Source: Erythrophleum ivorense (Eukaryota > Streptophyta > Magnoliopsida > Fabales > Fabaceae). Taken from it: DNA of 64,000 nucleotides. Where the stretch lies: contig JAIUCV010000019.1 of the NCBI GenBank assembly GCA_026724425.1, positions 15,089,847 to 15,153,846 of the forward strand, written 5' to 3'. The position numbers and the translations under genes were made by a program. Of this stretch, positions 48,201 through 60,600 are shown one piece after another. The notes under the pieces are model-generated. The model was given only the letters and a program-made list of their open reading frames with translations, did not search any database and was not told the origin of the DNA. Each line of letters opens with the position of its first letter. Positions within the stretch are counted from its first letter, which is position 1.

Positions 48201-49596
48201 AAAAGAAAGTAAATCCCAAAAAGTCAAAATGAAGATCAAGAAAAAAAAGGAACCAAAAGATCAAAACTTACTTTTCCTTTTTTATTAAAAAGAGACTCAT
48301 TAGAAATTAACTTGAATTTCTAAGATTCCTTTTTTTCTTAGGTTCCTATCTAAAGATCAAAAGTGATATTTCAAAGAAATACAAATGAAAATTGAAATCA
48401 AGTTCTTTCCTTAAATTTGTCTATTAAAAAAAGGGGGGAGTGAAAAGTAAAAACAAAAAAAACAAAACAAAAAAAAAAACAAAAACAAAAAACAAAACAA
48501 AAAATCATAAAACCCAAAAAATAATAATAATAATAACAAAAACCTAAAAACAAAAGAAAAACGAAACAAAAATGATTTGAAAACCTTCTGTTTAAATAAA
48601 AATGTCACATCAAGAATTAAAATAATAAAAAAAATCAGAAAGAAAGGATGAGAAAAAAATGTCCTTTATTAATTTAAACAAAATAAATAAAAAATCTAAA
48701 ACAAAAACAAAAAGCCAAAAAATATTAAAAAAAAATCAAGAATGGTTTTCACAAATACAAGCTAGTTTTGAAATCATTTTGAAAGCCTAAATGATTTTCC
48801 TTTTTCCCTTTTCACCATAATAAACATAATTAAAAAAATGGAAAAAAGAAGAAAAATGAAAATGCAAGAAATGTTTGAAGTAAAATTACTCTACCTTTAG
48901 CAAATCAAAACACATTGATCAATTGTAAGTTCGTTTTATTTGTTAAAAGAAAAAGTAATTTTTATTTTCTTTAGCTTTGTACAAAAAAAATGAACTAAAC
49001 AAAATCAATCCCAAAAAAAAAACAAAACAAAAACCAAAAACAAAAAAAAAAAACGAAAAAAAAAACAAAACAAAACATCAACTAAATTCAACCTCGCCGA
49101 ACTACGTGGGCTTTGATCCCTTTAGAGGGTACATAGGCCCTAGGCTTTTATCTTAGGTCAAGTCCGCCCTTGTAAATAAAATTTCCTGTTCAATTTTTAT
49201 TTTCTTGATTTCTTTTATTTTGTTTTCTAATTTCGTTTCTTTAACTTCATCATCCTTTTTAATCTCATTCATGTTATTTCCATTTCTTATTTTGCATGTG
49301 ATTTGTTAAGGGGAATTAAAATAGGATAGAGGCCATATTGATCTTGCACGACTAACTTAGGGTAACCGTTCTTAGTAACAGGTGCAGTGGGGTGCCTAAC
49401 ACCTTCCCCACTCACAATCGACTCTCGAATCCGAATCTGGTTCGCAAGCCACTTCTTTGACGTTCCAAATTAAAAGGCTTTTTCCAAAATTTTGCCTTTT
49501 CAAAAATAAAAATTTGGTGACGACTCTACTTTTTCTAGTTTATTTTTTAATCCGATTTCGATTTGGCGCCGCGCGGTTGCATTTTCGGGTGTGACA
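45235..49596 (+). repeat. 3' LTR of the Ogre element (4362 bp)
   Basis: It begins TGTAAACACCG and ends GGTGTGACA. It is colinear with 27374-31786 and about 50 bp shorter, mostly through length changes in A-runs and AAAAC repeats. At 46595 the splice-donor-like CAG/GTAAGCT of the 5' LTR is replaced by CAGAAAGCT. It is followed by the right copy of the AAGGT duplication at 49597-49601. Confidence 0.95.
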
Positions 49597-49601
49597 AAGG
49601 T

Positions 49602-50957
49602 AATGGGAGCCAACAACTTGGAAGATGAGAGTATGACAAGAAAGTATTGGTTTTGCTTCTTTATAGCCATATGAGTGGCAAATGTTGTAATTCACTATTG
49701 TATATGTCCCATGACCTCATGAATATGTGTAATTATGTTATTGTATTATGTATAAATGAGATTTCATGATATATCATGATGTAGTGCAATTTGGGTATGG
49801 AATGGCAAGACTAGCATTATGTAATCTTATGTATAGTATGGGGTGAGAGAGTGAGTTTGCAAATTCTGGGTTTGTGCACCTTTGATACAAGTTTAGAATG
49901 TCATTTTGGTGCATTCCCACGTGTTCAAGTGGTCATGGTGGCCTTGGGACTCAATATGAACCATTTGGACCCATTATATGGCACAAAAGTGACCAATTTG
50001 CAACCCAATGTCAAAATCTAACCAAATGAATGAATTTGGCTATAAAATTTGGCATACATCTTATCTAGAGCTTTTTGGGAAGCTAAAGTGGAAAAAAATT
50101 AGAACTCTATAGAATTAATTATGAATTTTCAAAGTTAGAATTTTTCTGCTGTTCTGGTGCATGTACTATTCATATGGTCAGTTTTGTGTTCTATGTTATC
50201 TGAGGGCCAAATGGTGTCCAATGCTTGTGAAATCTTATAGTCATTAATTAGAGGTTATAAGTTTTCTTTAGCCACCAAGATCACCTCATTTGGAGGTCTG
50301 AACAAAGAGTTATGAATTTTTGAAATGTAATGTCAGTACCAATAGTACCACTTGACCTCCTATACTGTTCCATCATAATTCAGTTTCTAAATGAACTTGG
50401 CGTGGTTTGGAGATATTTTTTACTTAAATTTAACATTTTTTCTCAAAATGACCAAGTTTTCATGATTTGGATTTTTCTAGAATTAGTTATGAATTTTCAA
50501 AGTTTATGATAGTAACCTATGATAGTAGCCCAGATAGCTGAGACCTTAGGTGTTTTTTGAATGTAAAATGTCTTCTACTTGATGTTTTGTGACCTAAATA
50601 TATTTTTAGCATAAATTAGACATCATTAGATTTCCAAAATGGTAAATAATGCATGGTTTTGATATTTTTAGAATTAATTATGAGTTTTCAAAGTTTGGAA
50701 CAGAAAGTTGGAAATTCTGGTCGAGGCTACACTATAGTATTTTTTGTGTTCCATCCACTTGCACGAGTTCTGGGCCAATTTCTTAGATGGTTTTGAGTTG
50801 TATTAGTGTAATTAAATATGAGAATGATTTTTATGAGTTCATATGATCCACGGGACATCGAATGAAAAATTTATACGCTACGCAACACAAAGAAATTTAT
50901 TATTTTAATGCCATTTTTCTTGCTTTCTTGAGAAGTACATGGCATGAGGCATAGACA
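49602..50957 (+). repeat. Chromoviral LTR piece B, right part
   Basis: This is the continuation of 25100-27373 after the Ogre element. It carries the plus-orientation order of the family: AATTTTCAAAG repeats at 50080-50700 and the ACGCTACGCAA segment near 50877. The end is placed at 50957 (ATAGACA) from family length and loss of similarity; the exact boundary is uncertain. No target duplication matching the left end was found. Confidence 0.75.
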
Positions 50958-51058
50958 CTACTTTTTGAATAGATGAGAATGTCATCTATGATGACAACTA
51001 CAAATCTATCTAAGTATGGCCTGAACACTCTATTCATATAATCCATGAATCTTTATAG
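50958..51058 (-). pseudogene. Extra reverse-transcriptase fragment between RNase H and LTR piece B
   Basis: The minus strand encodes a chromoviral RT stretch around the catalytic box (YLD..., VVVIIDDILIYSK pattern, with the MDY start near 51045 and one stop near 51035). A second, different version of the same stretch lies at the proper place, near 51590-51710. This extra piece follows directly after RNase H sequence, where the linker to integrase is expected, so it is a rearrangement. Confidence 0.75.
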
Positions 51059-51059
51059 C

Positions 51060-52700
51060 TGCCTCATACAAGTAGTGTCTCCATATTTTTAGAGCAAACA
51101 CCACTGCTACTAGCTCTAAGTCATGTGTGGGGTAATTCTCTTCTTAAGGCTTTAGCTATCTAGAACCATAAGCTACCACTTAGCCTTTCTGCATAGGCAC
51201 ACATCCTAACGCTTTCTTAGAGGTATTATTATAAACTACAAAAGTCTCTCTCGAGTCAGGAAGTACTAAGACTAGGCCATGGTTAACCTATGTTTCATTT
51301 CCTGGAAACTCTCTTCACATTTCTCATCCCACACAAAAGGCACATTCTTTTTGGTGAGCCTAGTCAATGGCATTGCTATCTGAGAGAAGCTCTGGATGAA
51401 CCTCCTATAATAACCTGTTAAACATAAGAAGCTTCTAATCTTTGTCACTGTCCTAGGTCTCTCCCACTGTAATACTGCCTCTACCTTATGGGGATCTATG
51501 ACAATCTCTACATGGGAGATCACGTGAGCTAAAACTCACATTTACTAAGTTTAACATATAACTGTTTCTCCCTCAGGGTCTCTAAGGCTAATCTTAGGTG
51601 TTGTTCATGCTCTTCTCTACTCTTGGAATAGATAAGAATATCATCTATGAAGACAACTACAAACCTATCTAGGTATGGCCTAAACACTCTACATGTAGTC
51701 TATGAATACTATAGGTACATTTGTTAACCTGAAGAGCATAACTAAAAACTCATAATGGCTGTATCTTGTTCTAAATGTTATCTTAGGGATATCCTCAACC
51801 TTAATCCTCAGCTGATGATACCTGACCTAAGGTCTATCTTAGAAAACACTGATGCTCCTACTAACTAATCTAGGAGGTCATCTATTAAGGGGAAAGGGTA
51901 TTTATTCTTAATGGTTTTCTTATTGAGCTCCCTATAATCTATACATAGTCTAAAGCTCCTGTCTTTCTTCTTTATGAATAAGACTGGAGCTCCTCACGGT
52001 GAGACATTGGGTCTAATGAAACCCTTCTTTAAAAGCTCTTTTATCTATTTCTTAAGCTCTGCTAGCTTGGTGGGAGCCATTCTATACGGGGCCTTAGACA
52101 TTGGACCCATCCCAAGTACAATGTCTATGGGAAACTCAACTTTTCTCTCTGGGAATAGTTTGCTAATCTCCTTAGGAAACACCTTTGGGAACTCTCACAC
52201 TACTGGGATTTCCTCTATCCCTTCTTTTATCTCAGCCTAGACTGAAAAGAAAACTAAGAATCCCTAACAACCATGCTCTAGAGACCTCTTAGCCTGGGAG
52301 GTGATCATAAGAGCTAGCTCAATCCTAATACTAGGCACAGTTCCACATTTAGGCAAAGTAATACATTTGTGGTAGCAATCAAGTGTGGCATTATTTATAG
52401 ACATCCAATTCATACCAACAATCAAGTCAATATCAATGAGGGGCATACATATCAAATCAAGTGTGGTATGGCACAATTAAATTGGATTACACAATTTAAG
52501 CAAGCATGGGAGGTAATGGCTTTATTTCCTGTGAGGGTAGACACATGCGAATCATATGGTAGTGTATGCATACTTAGACCCAACCTCCTAGCATAGTCAT
52601 ATGATATGAAAGAGTGACTAGCACTCGAATCAAATAAAGCAGTTACAGAAAAATCATTAATCTTAATAGTACCTTAGATTAGGTTCAGGGATCTGCTAGC
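51060..52700 (-). pseudogene. pol: Chromovirus protease, reverse transcriptase and RNase H (degraded)
   Basis: Middle part of the chromovirus polyprotein. Reading down the minus strand, the protease active-site region near 52630 reads ALFDSSASHSF, so the usual DSG is DSS. Its C-terminal half (52476-52264) has DIDLIVGMNWMS. RT at about 52010-51272 shows FIKKKDRSFRLCIDYRELNKKTI near 51950, a FIDDIL catalytic box near 51630, and the connection segment GYYRRFIQSFSQIAMPLTRLT (51523-51272). RNase H at 51250-51060 ends with YPTHDLELVAVVFALKIWRHYLY. Many stops (mostly TAG or TGA) and frame changes are present. Integrase should follow but was displaced to 23755 by LTR pieces A and B and the Ogre element. 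Confidence 0.88.
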
Positions 52701-52784
52701 CTCCTGCTATGTCAAGGCAAATACTTTACCTTGGGTTTGAGGTTTAGGTGTAGGAGCTATCTCCCTCTGCTGGGTAGACTACGT

Positions 52785-53633
52785 GCAGTCTCTAGCTATG
52801 TGCCCTAGCCTACTGCAACTATAGCATATATTCTGTCTCGCATAACACAGCCTGTTCCCGCGATTTCTACCATACTGGTTGCATACTGTGGGAGTGGTAC
52901 TGCCTCTGGTAGACTAAACTTTTCTTGTCTTACCCCTTCTGTTGCACTGGCTTCTACCTCCTCTCCTACTATTAACCATGGCTTGTGTTTCTTCTCTTGG
53001 TCTCTTAGTCTCCGGGAGGGGAGGTCTAGCATTGGAGGGGTTTGCATAGTCCTGAGGTTTGTTTCTGTGACTCTATAAACCTTAGCTAGGGCATTGAAGT
53101 CCTTAATCCTCTGTGGGACTACCCTGTCTTTGATCTCTAGCAGTAGCCCCTTCTCTAACTTATCTGCTTTCTAGCACTCGTCATCATGTCTTTGTAAATA
53201 TAAAGAATATATGGAGAGCTCAACAAACTTAGCTATGTATTGGTCCATGGACATTCCTCAACTTGTCTTAGAAGTACAAACTTTGACTCTTTCTGATCTC
53301 TGATAGAGTTGGGGAAGTATCTCTCATAAAAGGCCTAGAGGAATGTCTCCCAAGTGAGTGGAAGGTTCCTCAATCTCAGTATCGGCTCAGTATTCCTCCA
53401 TCAATAATTTGCCTCTTTCTCTCACTAGAAAATGGCCATCACAGCCTTCTGCTCAGAGGTACACTCCATCACCCAAAAAATCTTCTATAGCTTCATAATC
53501 CAGGCCTCAACTTTCTCTGTATTCAATTCCCCATCAAAGATAGGAGGTCCAAATTTCCTGAACTGAGTTATAGTCTGCCTCATAGAAGGCTGCTCCAAGG
53601 CTGGAAGTGTCTAAGCTGGTGGAGTCTGAGATG
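52785..53633 (-). pseudogene. gag: Chromovirus gag, main part (degraded)
   Basis: Capsid and nucleocapsid region. Down the minus strand from 53540, recognisable gag words include PPIFDGELNTEKVEAWI, ANYWW and YFPNSIRDQKESKF, broken by several stops. A CCHC zinc knuckle at 52785-52826 reads CYSCSRLGHIARDC and keeps the C-x2-C-x4-H-x4-C spacing. The N-terminus is separated by a solo LTR (53639-57139) and lies at 57145-57471. Confidence 0.85.
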
Positions 53634-53638
53634 TCTGC

Positions 53639-56600
53639 TGTAATACCTTAACCTCTTAACTATTTTACCATAGTCTCATGATCCATCCCAATACATTTCA
53701 TATGGATTGGAGCACAATCATATGAAGATGCAAGCATTTCTCATGAAAAAGGCATTATTTTAATGAGATTATTTGCGTTACATAAGGTCCCATTTTCTCA
53801 TTTTATGTTCTATAGACCATGTAAACTTATTATCATCATTTTCTAGTCATAACAAATCCATACAAGTCATACATATGATAATTAACCTCATTCATTTTAG
53901 GTTTGAGGCTACATCACACAAAGCTCATGGTTTGCTCTTGGGTTCCAATTTTAGTTTTCTGATACAAACTTTAGAAATTCATAACTAATTTTAGAAAACT
54001 AAAATCAAGCAAACCTTATCATTCTAGAGATTTTTGGATGTTTGATTTAAAGTAAAAATAAGTCTAGACCAATACAATAGCCTTAAGCCATCAAATTTTG
54101 ATGGAACAGTAACACAGGTCAAGCTGCATTACTGGCATTATTATGCAACTTCAAAAATTCATATCTCCCTTTATAGATCTCCAAATGAGGTGATCTTAGT
54201 GGATATGGAAAGCTTATAGTATCAATTTATTCCTGTAAATTTTCATGATTATTGGACTTTATTTGGCCCATGTATGAAATAGAGAAACAAACTGACCAAA
54301 TGAACAATAATCATACCATTTTTACATAATTTGGACAACTTTGAAAAATCATAATAAATTCTCTAGAGATCCAAATTGAGTTCTCTTTAGATCTATGAAA
54401 AGCTCTAAATGAGATCTACGTTTTGGCCAAATTTCATGAAAAAAATCATTCATTTGGTCATACTTTGATTCAACTCTCCATTTGGTCAATTTTGAAGTCT
54501 CAAATGGCATCTCAAGGCACCAAATGGCCTTTTTGGCTTTCCACAACCACTTGGGCAAGTTTAAAAGCATAAACACTATAAATAAAAGTATGCCAAATGA
54601 TTCAAATCACCATAGAGCTCAATCTCACCTTGCCACATCCATATATACACAAGAACATCAAGTCACATAATGGCAAAGGAGTGGCAAAATCTTACATTCC
54701 CATTCTTCTAGCTTCCATATTGATACACACACTATTTATACATACATTAGAACATGCTAAAGAGTTTACTTCATGTATACATCTCATAGTTTCATAGTTT
54801 GACATCAAAATACAATTAAACAAGCCATTTCTCTATCTTGTTGTCACAATCTTGCTTCTCATGCTTGTTGGCTTCCATTTCTTTGCCCACTTTGCTCACC
54901 TAGACATGTGGTTAGACATGTGTGGGGGAAGAGTGAGATTCAAAGAATCCTAATAGCTCTTAACCCTTTCAAACATACATAATTGATGCTAAAACATGTC
55001 AAAGAATGCATGCATGACATTCAAACAACAAATGAACATGTATAATGCATTTTCCTTGTCACATAAACTCATACATAACAAGCATTAGTTCTTAAGGGTA
55101 TTAGTCTAGCCTCACCCATCTTTCTTGGGACTTTTGGATTTGCCTCACCCACTTTCAAGGGACTTTTGACTAAGCCTCACTCTTCTTGAAACTTTTGGCT
55201 TTGTTTAACTCATTTTTAGGGGTTTTTGGCACAACTAAACCCATGCAAGCCATTATGCAATCATAATCACATTTCAAGAAATATAATGGTACCATAACAT
55301 GTAAAGATAGGCTAGAAACAGTTCTCATGGCTCAAACACATGTACAAGCACTCAAGGACAAGAAAACAACTGAGCCATGCATGAGAGAAAGGTTAAAGAG
55401 CTACTTTAAAGCAAGAACACAACACTTTCTCTTGAAATTCTTCTTCCCTTTTTTTAGGCAAGCCTTGCAATTAATTAGCCTTTGGTTCTCTTGGCCTAGA
55501 CTCATTAAAAGAGACATAAATTACTCGTGGAAACAAGCCTTGGCATCAAACACACTCTATATGAAGCTACTTTGTTTTATGGCTCCCTTATGCTTCCATA
55601 CAAGACCTTATGAAGCAACTAGGAGAATTCATGGTCTTGGCTCCCATTTCTCATTCATTTGAGGTCTCTTGACTCCTTCTAGACTCCTTGGAGTCATCAC
55701 ACATTTATTTTAAGGCGCCTAGCTGTAAGTTGGTTCATAATGTCATATTATGGAGGCTACAACTCCATCTCACATTCCATGACTTCTACATTTTTTTCAC
55801 GATTTTCACTAATGTTCTTCTATCATATTTAGTCTCATTTTAGATTTAGAACAAATTAAAACACTCCCTAGGTGCATAAAGTAGGTTAGGCCGAGACATA
55901 GGCTCATTTAGGGACCCATGGAGTTAGCTTTATTTCCTTAAAGGAAGTGGCATATGTGAGGCTCTCTAAGTATCTCAAGAACCCATATATACTCATAGAC
56001 AATTAAAAATGTCACTATAAAGTTTCATACATACTAAGGTGCAAAGGAAACCTTAGGTTTTGGAAACTTAAAAACTAATGGTTCTTTTGGAATTTCTTTG
56101 CATCTACTTATTCCTCACCCTTAAAAACCTAGGTTTCATGCTTAGTTTAGGTTAGATTTTCCTCCCTCTTGCTTGTTCTATATAAGGCTGAAACTAGCTA
56201 TGGAAGAGTAAGAAAGAAGAAGCAAGGAAAGCCATGAAATTACCTTGATTCCTTAGCCTTTTCAAGAACTTTCTCTCTTGCTTTCACTCCTCCATGAAAT
56301 TTTAAACTTCTCCCCTCTAAACATCGCTCAAAACAGATCCAAATCATGCACCAAAACTATGGAAAGAAAGAAGAGAAAAGGGAGGACAAGTTCAATGAAG
56401 GAAGGAGTAAGAAATTTCTTAATTTTTCATACCTTTTCCTACATTTTTTCTCCTCCCTTGAAGCTTCCTCTTGTGCACCACTTTTCACAGAACTTCTCCC
56501 TAGTCTTGGATAGAATTTAGGTCAACCAAATATGAGGAAGAAGTGGGGCACCACCTATATATAGCTAGGGATTCTTAAGAAACATTTTAAAATGCCAATT

Positions 56601-57139
56601 TTGTCCCTCATTCTTGGCTTTTTTGTTTTAGGCTCATTTCAACTCGTTTTGAAAAACCATCTTTTCCATCATAAAATTTAGGTTCTTTAATCTCTAAATA
56701 GCCTTTGGAATCACTAAAATAGGGTCTAAAACCATCCTGAATGAAAGGGACAAAGTTCGGGTTCATTAATATTCTAAAATGTAAACTGAAGGGGTTTTAA
56801 CTGTTCTAAGGGTTCTTATAATTTTTAGGACCTCTGAAAACCCTATGAAACTCATTTTTCCCATTAAAAATATCTACTATGAGTTTTCCAAAAAGTGTCC
56901 AAAATTATGAAAAATGCCACTACATCTTCATTGAATTTCATCTTATTATTTTGGCTCTATTTTTAAGGCACCTCTGACATTGAATCCTCATTATTTGAGG
57001 TGTAGATTATTACTCTAATTTTATTGGACCTTAAATCATTCTATCTAGGGGACTTCCTTTTATATCTAGTGCATTTCGCATGTTTATGAAGAAATTAGAC
57101 ATTACGTTTCTCATGTTTATGGAGAAACTGAATGTTGCA
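53639..57139 (-). mobile_element. Solo LTR C of the chromoviral family, inside chromovirus gag
   Basis: The plus strand begins TGTAATACC and ends GAATGTTGCA. It is flanked by TCTGC (53634-53638) and TCTAC (57140-57144), a 5-bp duplication with one change. Its length is 3501 bp. The order of blocks matches the other minus-oriented LTRs: AATTCATA repeats 53970-54450, minisatellite 55085-55235, conserved block 56580-57060. It splits the gag of an element of its own family. No internal sequence is attached, so it is a solo LTR left by LTR-LTR recombination. Confidence 0.9.
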
Positions 57140-57144
57140 TCTAC

Positions 57145-57471
57145 TGTATTTGCAGTTGTGGGTCAGAGTGAGTTGCCCCTGAATGTTCAAAACGATCTGA
57201 GTGCTGTGGTGACTGTAGGGGAGGAGTTGTAAGGCCCTCACTATCTCTTTGAGTAAGATGTTCTTGAAGCTGCATGGCTTGCTGTTGATCTAGGAGCGAT
57301 AATAGCCTAAAAGGCTCTAACCATTAGATCACCGGGCTTGGCCCTATCCTCAGCACGAGCCTCTTTGGAAGGCCTATGTCTTTGAAAGGCTCCAGCCATC
57401 GGATCACTGAGCTCAGATCTATCCTCAACATGAGCCTCTTTGGAAGGCCTACCTCTCTGTGTGCTCACCAT
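57145..57471 (-). pseudogene. gag: Chromovirus gag N-terminus with a 25-residue tandem repeat
   Basis: It starts at the ATG at 57471 on the minus strand, about 145 nt after the primer site. The first 50 codons contain two copies of a 25-residue unit of the type RGRPSKEAHVEDRSE...AGAF, from a 75-bp DNA duplication (57311-57460). A TAG stop follows near 57308. The charged, Arg/Lys-rich start fits the N-terminus of Tekay-type gag. The frame breaks before the inserted LTR at 57139. Confidence 0.7.
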
Positions 57472-57615
57472 CTTTCTGAAACATCATTAACAAACTTTAG
57501 CATTAAATATGAACACACCCACTACCTTCACACTCAATTCATCCACAAATAGCTCATACATAAAGGCAAACTCATGTTCACAAACCACAAACCACATCAA
57601 AGTGCCTGTACCTTT

Positions 57616-57627
57616 GCTCTGATACCA
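57616..57627 (-). other. Chromovirus primer-binding site, initiator-Met tRNA type
   Basis: The minus strand reads TGGTATCAGAGC, complementary to the 3' end of plant initiator tRNA-Met. It lies 6 nt from the LTR end at 57634. This is the common primer for chromoviruses and confirms that 57634 onward is the 5' LTR. Confidence 0.93.
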
Positions 57628-57633
57628 ATAAAG

Positions 57634-60600
57634 TATAACACCATATTCATCTAGCCTTGTTCTCATCTCATTTCTAGCTCTTTCCCTTAGGATAGCAACT
57701 TTCAAGGAAAAACTCAATTAAAATAATAGAATATTTTGCGTTGCGTAATATTTAAAATTTTATTTTGCATTCTATGGACCACATTAACTCATCCATATTA
57801 TCCTCCAATTAAAATACATTCATACAACTTAAAATCATCTCGAAATATCACAAGAATTCTGAGTTTGGATCATACATACACAAAATAACACAATCAGCCT
57901 CGAGTCCTACTACTAGATTTCTGGTACCAACTTTGAAAAATCATAACTAAATCTAGAAAAATTTAAATCAAGCACACTATATCATTGTTCAAAGCCAAAG
58001 ATGTTGAATTTGTGCTTCAAATAAGTCCAGACCAGAATAGAGACATTTAGCCATTGGAAATTGATGGAACAGTACCAAAGGTGCTGTTGTAATACTGTAT
58101 TGACTCCAAACTTCAAAACTTCATATCTCTCTGCTCAGACCTCCAAATGAGGTGATCTTGGTGGCCATAGAAATATTATTATATATATTTTATGCCTATA
58201 AAATTTCATGAGTATTGGACATTGTTTATCTCTCGAATAATGCAGGAGAAGAAATTGACCATATGAACAATAACCATATCAGTTTAGTAGCTTTTTTGTA
58301 ACTTTGAAAATTCATCATTAATTCTCTAGAGCTCCAAATAATATGCTATTTAGCTTCCCAAAAAGATATAGATGAGATCTATATATACCAAAGCTCATGA
58401 GGAAATTCGTCCATTTGGTTAGTTTGTGACATAAGGTTGAAAAATGTCACATTTTGGCCTCTTTAAGGGTCACAAATGGTACCATTTAGCTTCTAGCTTT
58501 TCTAGGGCTACTTGAGCACGTGGGAAAGTATGAAAATAGTATATTAAACATGTCTTAAAGGTTTCAAAACTCAGATCTCACAAATTCACTCTCCCACTTG
58601 ATGACATATAGATGGAACATACAAGCTCTACTTGGCCATTCAAAGTAAAAAACATGCTATTCCATTCATTTGCTTTCAACTTTCATATATACATCACATA
58701 TCCATGTATTTATACATGTTCAAAAGGTCATACATCATATAAATCATTGAATTACATTTTGTAACTACAAAGTAGTGACAAAAAGAGCAAATAACACATT
58801 TATTTATCAATCTCTCATCTTCCAACTTGGTGGCTCCCATTTCCCAACTCACTTGGTCCACCTAGATATGTTAGGCAATAGGGAGGGAAGCGTGAGATTC
58901 TAGGAATCCTAATAGCCCTTCTTCCTTTCAAACAAACATAATGGATGCTGTAACACTATATTTATAAAACTTATCTCATATAAATTCTAAGCTTCCTTCC
59001 ATGAACAACAAAAGAGGAAGAAGGAAAAACCATTAAAAATAATCAATTTAATTGCGTTACATCATAGATAAAATTTTATTTTCATGTATCGTGGCCCATA
59101 TGGACTCATCCTTCTTATTCTCATATTTAATTACACAAATAAAACTTATAACCATCCCAAGAAGTGCCCTAGAACTCGTGCAAGGGGATGGAATACATGA
59201 AATGCAATGGGGCAGCCTTGGCCAAAACTTTCAGCATACTAACATGAACTTTGAAAAATCATAAATAATTCTAGAGAAATCAAAATCAAGCATACTTTGC
59301 CATTCTAGAAATCTACAGATGTCTTCTTTATGCTACAAATATATCCAGGCCACAATAGAGGCTGCTAGCTACCAAAAATTGATGGAACAATACCAGAGGT
59401 TGACTGTCATTATTGGTACTATCCTCCAACTTCAAAAATTCATATCTCCCTGCTCAATTTCATAAGTCATTATCATGTATAATTTATGTCTGTAAAATTT
59501 CATAAGCATTGGACACCATTTGACTCTCAAATGACATAGCTCAAATTTCTGACCATATGAACAGTGTCTACATTAGTTCAGTAGAAAAATATCAACTTTG
59601 AAAAATCATAATTAATTCTATAGAGCTCCAAATAATTTGATCTTTAACTTCGCAAAAATATTTGGATGAGATCTATAAGAATGAAAATTTTCATGGGCAA
59701 ATTCATTCCTTTGGTTAGATCTTGACATTGGGTTGCAAAATGGCTCATTTTGTGTCATGTAAGGGTCTCAAATGGTCCATTTTAGCTTCTAGGGCAACCA
59801 TGGCCACCAAAATGGTCTACTAAACTTGTCTCAAAGGTGCACAAACCCAGATTTCTCAAACTCACTCATCCACCCCATGATATACATAACAATGCATATG
59901 TCAAGTCTTGCCATTCCATACCCGATTCATGCTATGTCATGAATATGGCATTAATTCTCATTCATATATCATACATTTACATATCTACATATGTTCATAA
60001 GGTCATACAACATATACAATAGAGGATAACATCATGTGCCACTCATATAGCTACAAACTTGCATTTTTACACACTTAGTTGTTAATCTTCTTCTTCTAGG
60101 CTTAGTGGCTTCTATTCATTGGCTCATTTGGTCCACCTAGACATGTTAGAGATATGGGAAGGAACAGATGAGATTCTAGGAATCCCAATATCTCTTCTCC
60201 CTTTCAATCACACATAAAGAATGCAAATCCATTGTCTAAAATGCATGCATGAACATTTGAAATCATATGATCATTCAAGAAGCATCTTTAGCATTCAAGA
60301 AGTCATACAAATCATACATAGGCTTGTCAAGCAAGTGGTTTAACCTCACCCATTCTCTTTATGGATTTTAAACTTGCCTCACCCAAATTCTTAAAGGCCT
60401 TGAACTAAGCCTTACTCTTGGGAGACTCTAGACTTTGTCTCAACCATTCTTAAGGGTTTTTGGCTCATCTTCACCATGGTTAGAGGGTTCTTGGCTTCAC
60501 CACACTCAAGCAAACCCAAGCAAACATACTAAGCATCATTTGAAAACATAATATGACATCATGGTACCATGGGACATAGGCATATGCTAGAACACTTTTC

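Larger units (their letters stand above)
27374..49596 (+). mobile_element. Complete but inactive Ogre-type (Tat lineage) LTR retrotransposon, 22.2 kb
   Basis: The element has 4.4-kb LTRs with TG...CA ends and a perfect AAGGT duplication. Internal order: tRNA-Arg-type primer site, long leader, ORF1, gag, aspartic protease with G-patch, an intron, RT, two RNase H domains, integrase, a 2.4-kb 3' UTR with a minisatellite, and a purine tract. Extra ORF1, the intron between PRO and RT, the tRNA-Arg primer, the second RNase H and very large size are hallmarks of Ogre elements within the Tat lineage. The LTRs differ by roughly 15 substitutions in one ~580-base stretch (28761-29340 versus 46590-47170), mostly transitions, so insertion is comparatively recent. 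Numerous in-frame stops show that this copy cannot encode its own proteins. Confidence 0.96.

Noticed and set aside
25100..50957. Possible foldback or inverted-repeat DNA transposon formed by oppositely oriented chromoviral LTRs
   Set aside because: Each LTR has its own TG/CA ends and most have separate target duplications, so the inverted arrangement comes from independent insertions.
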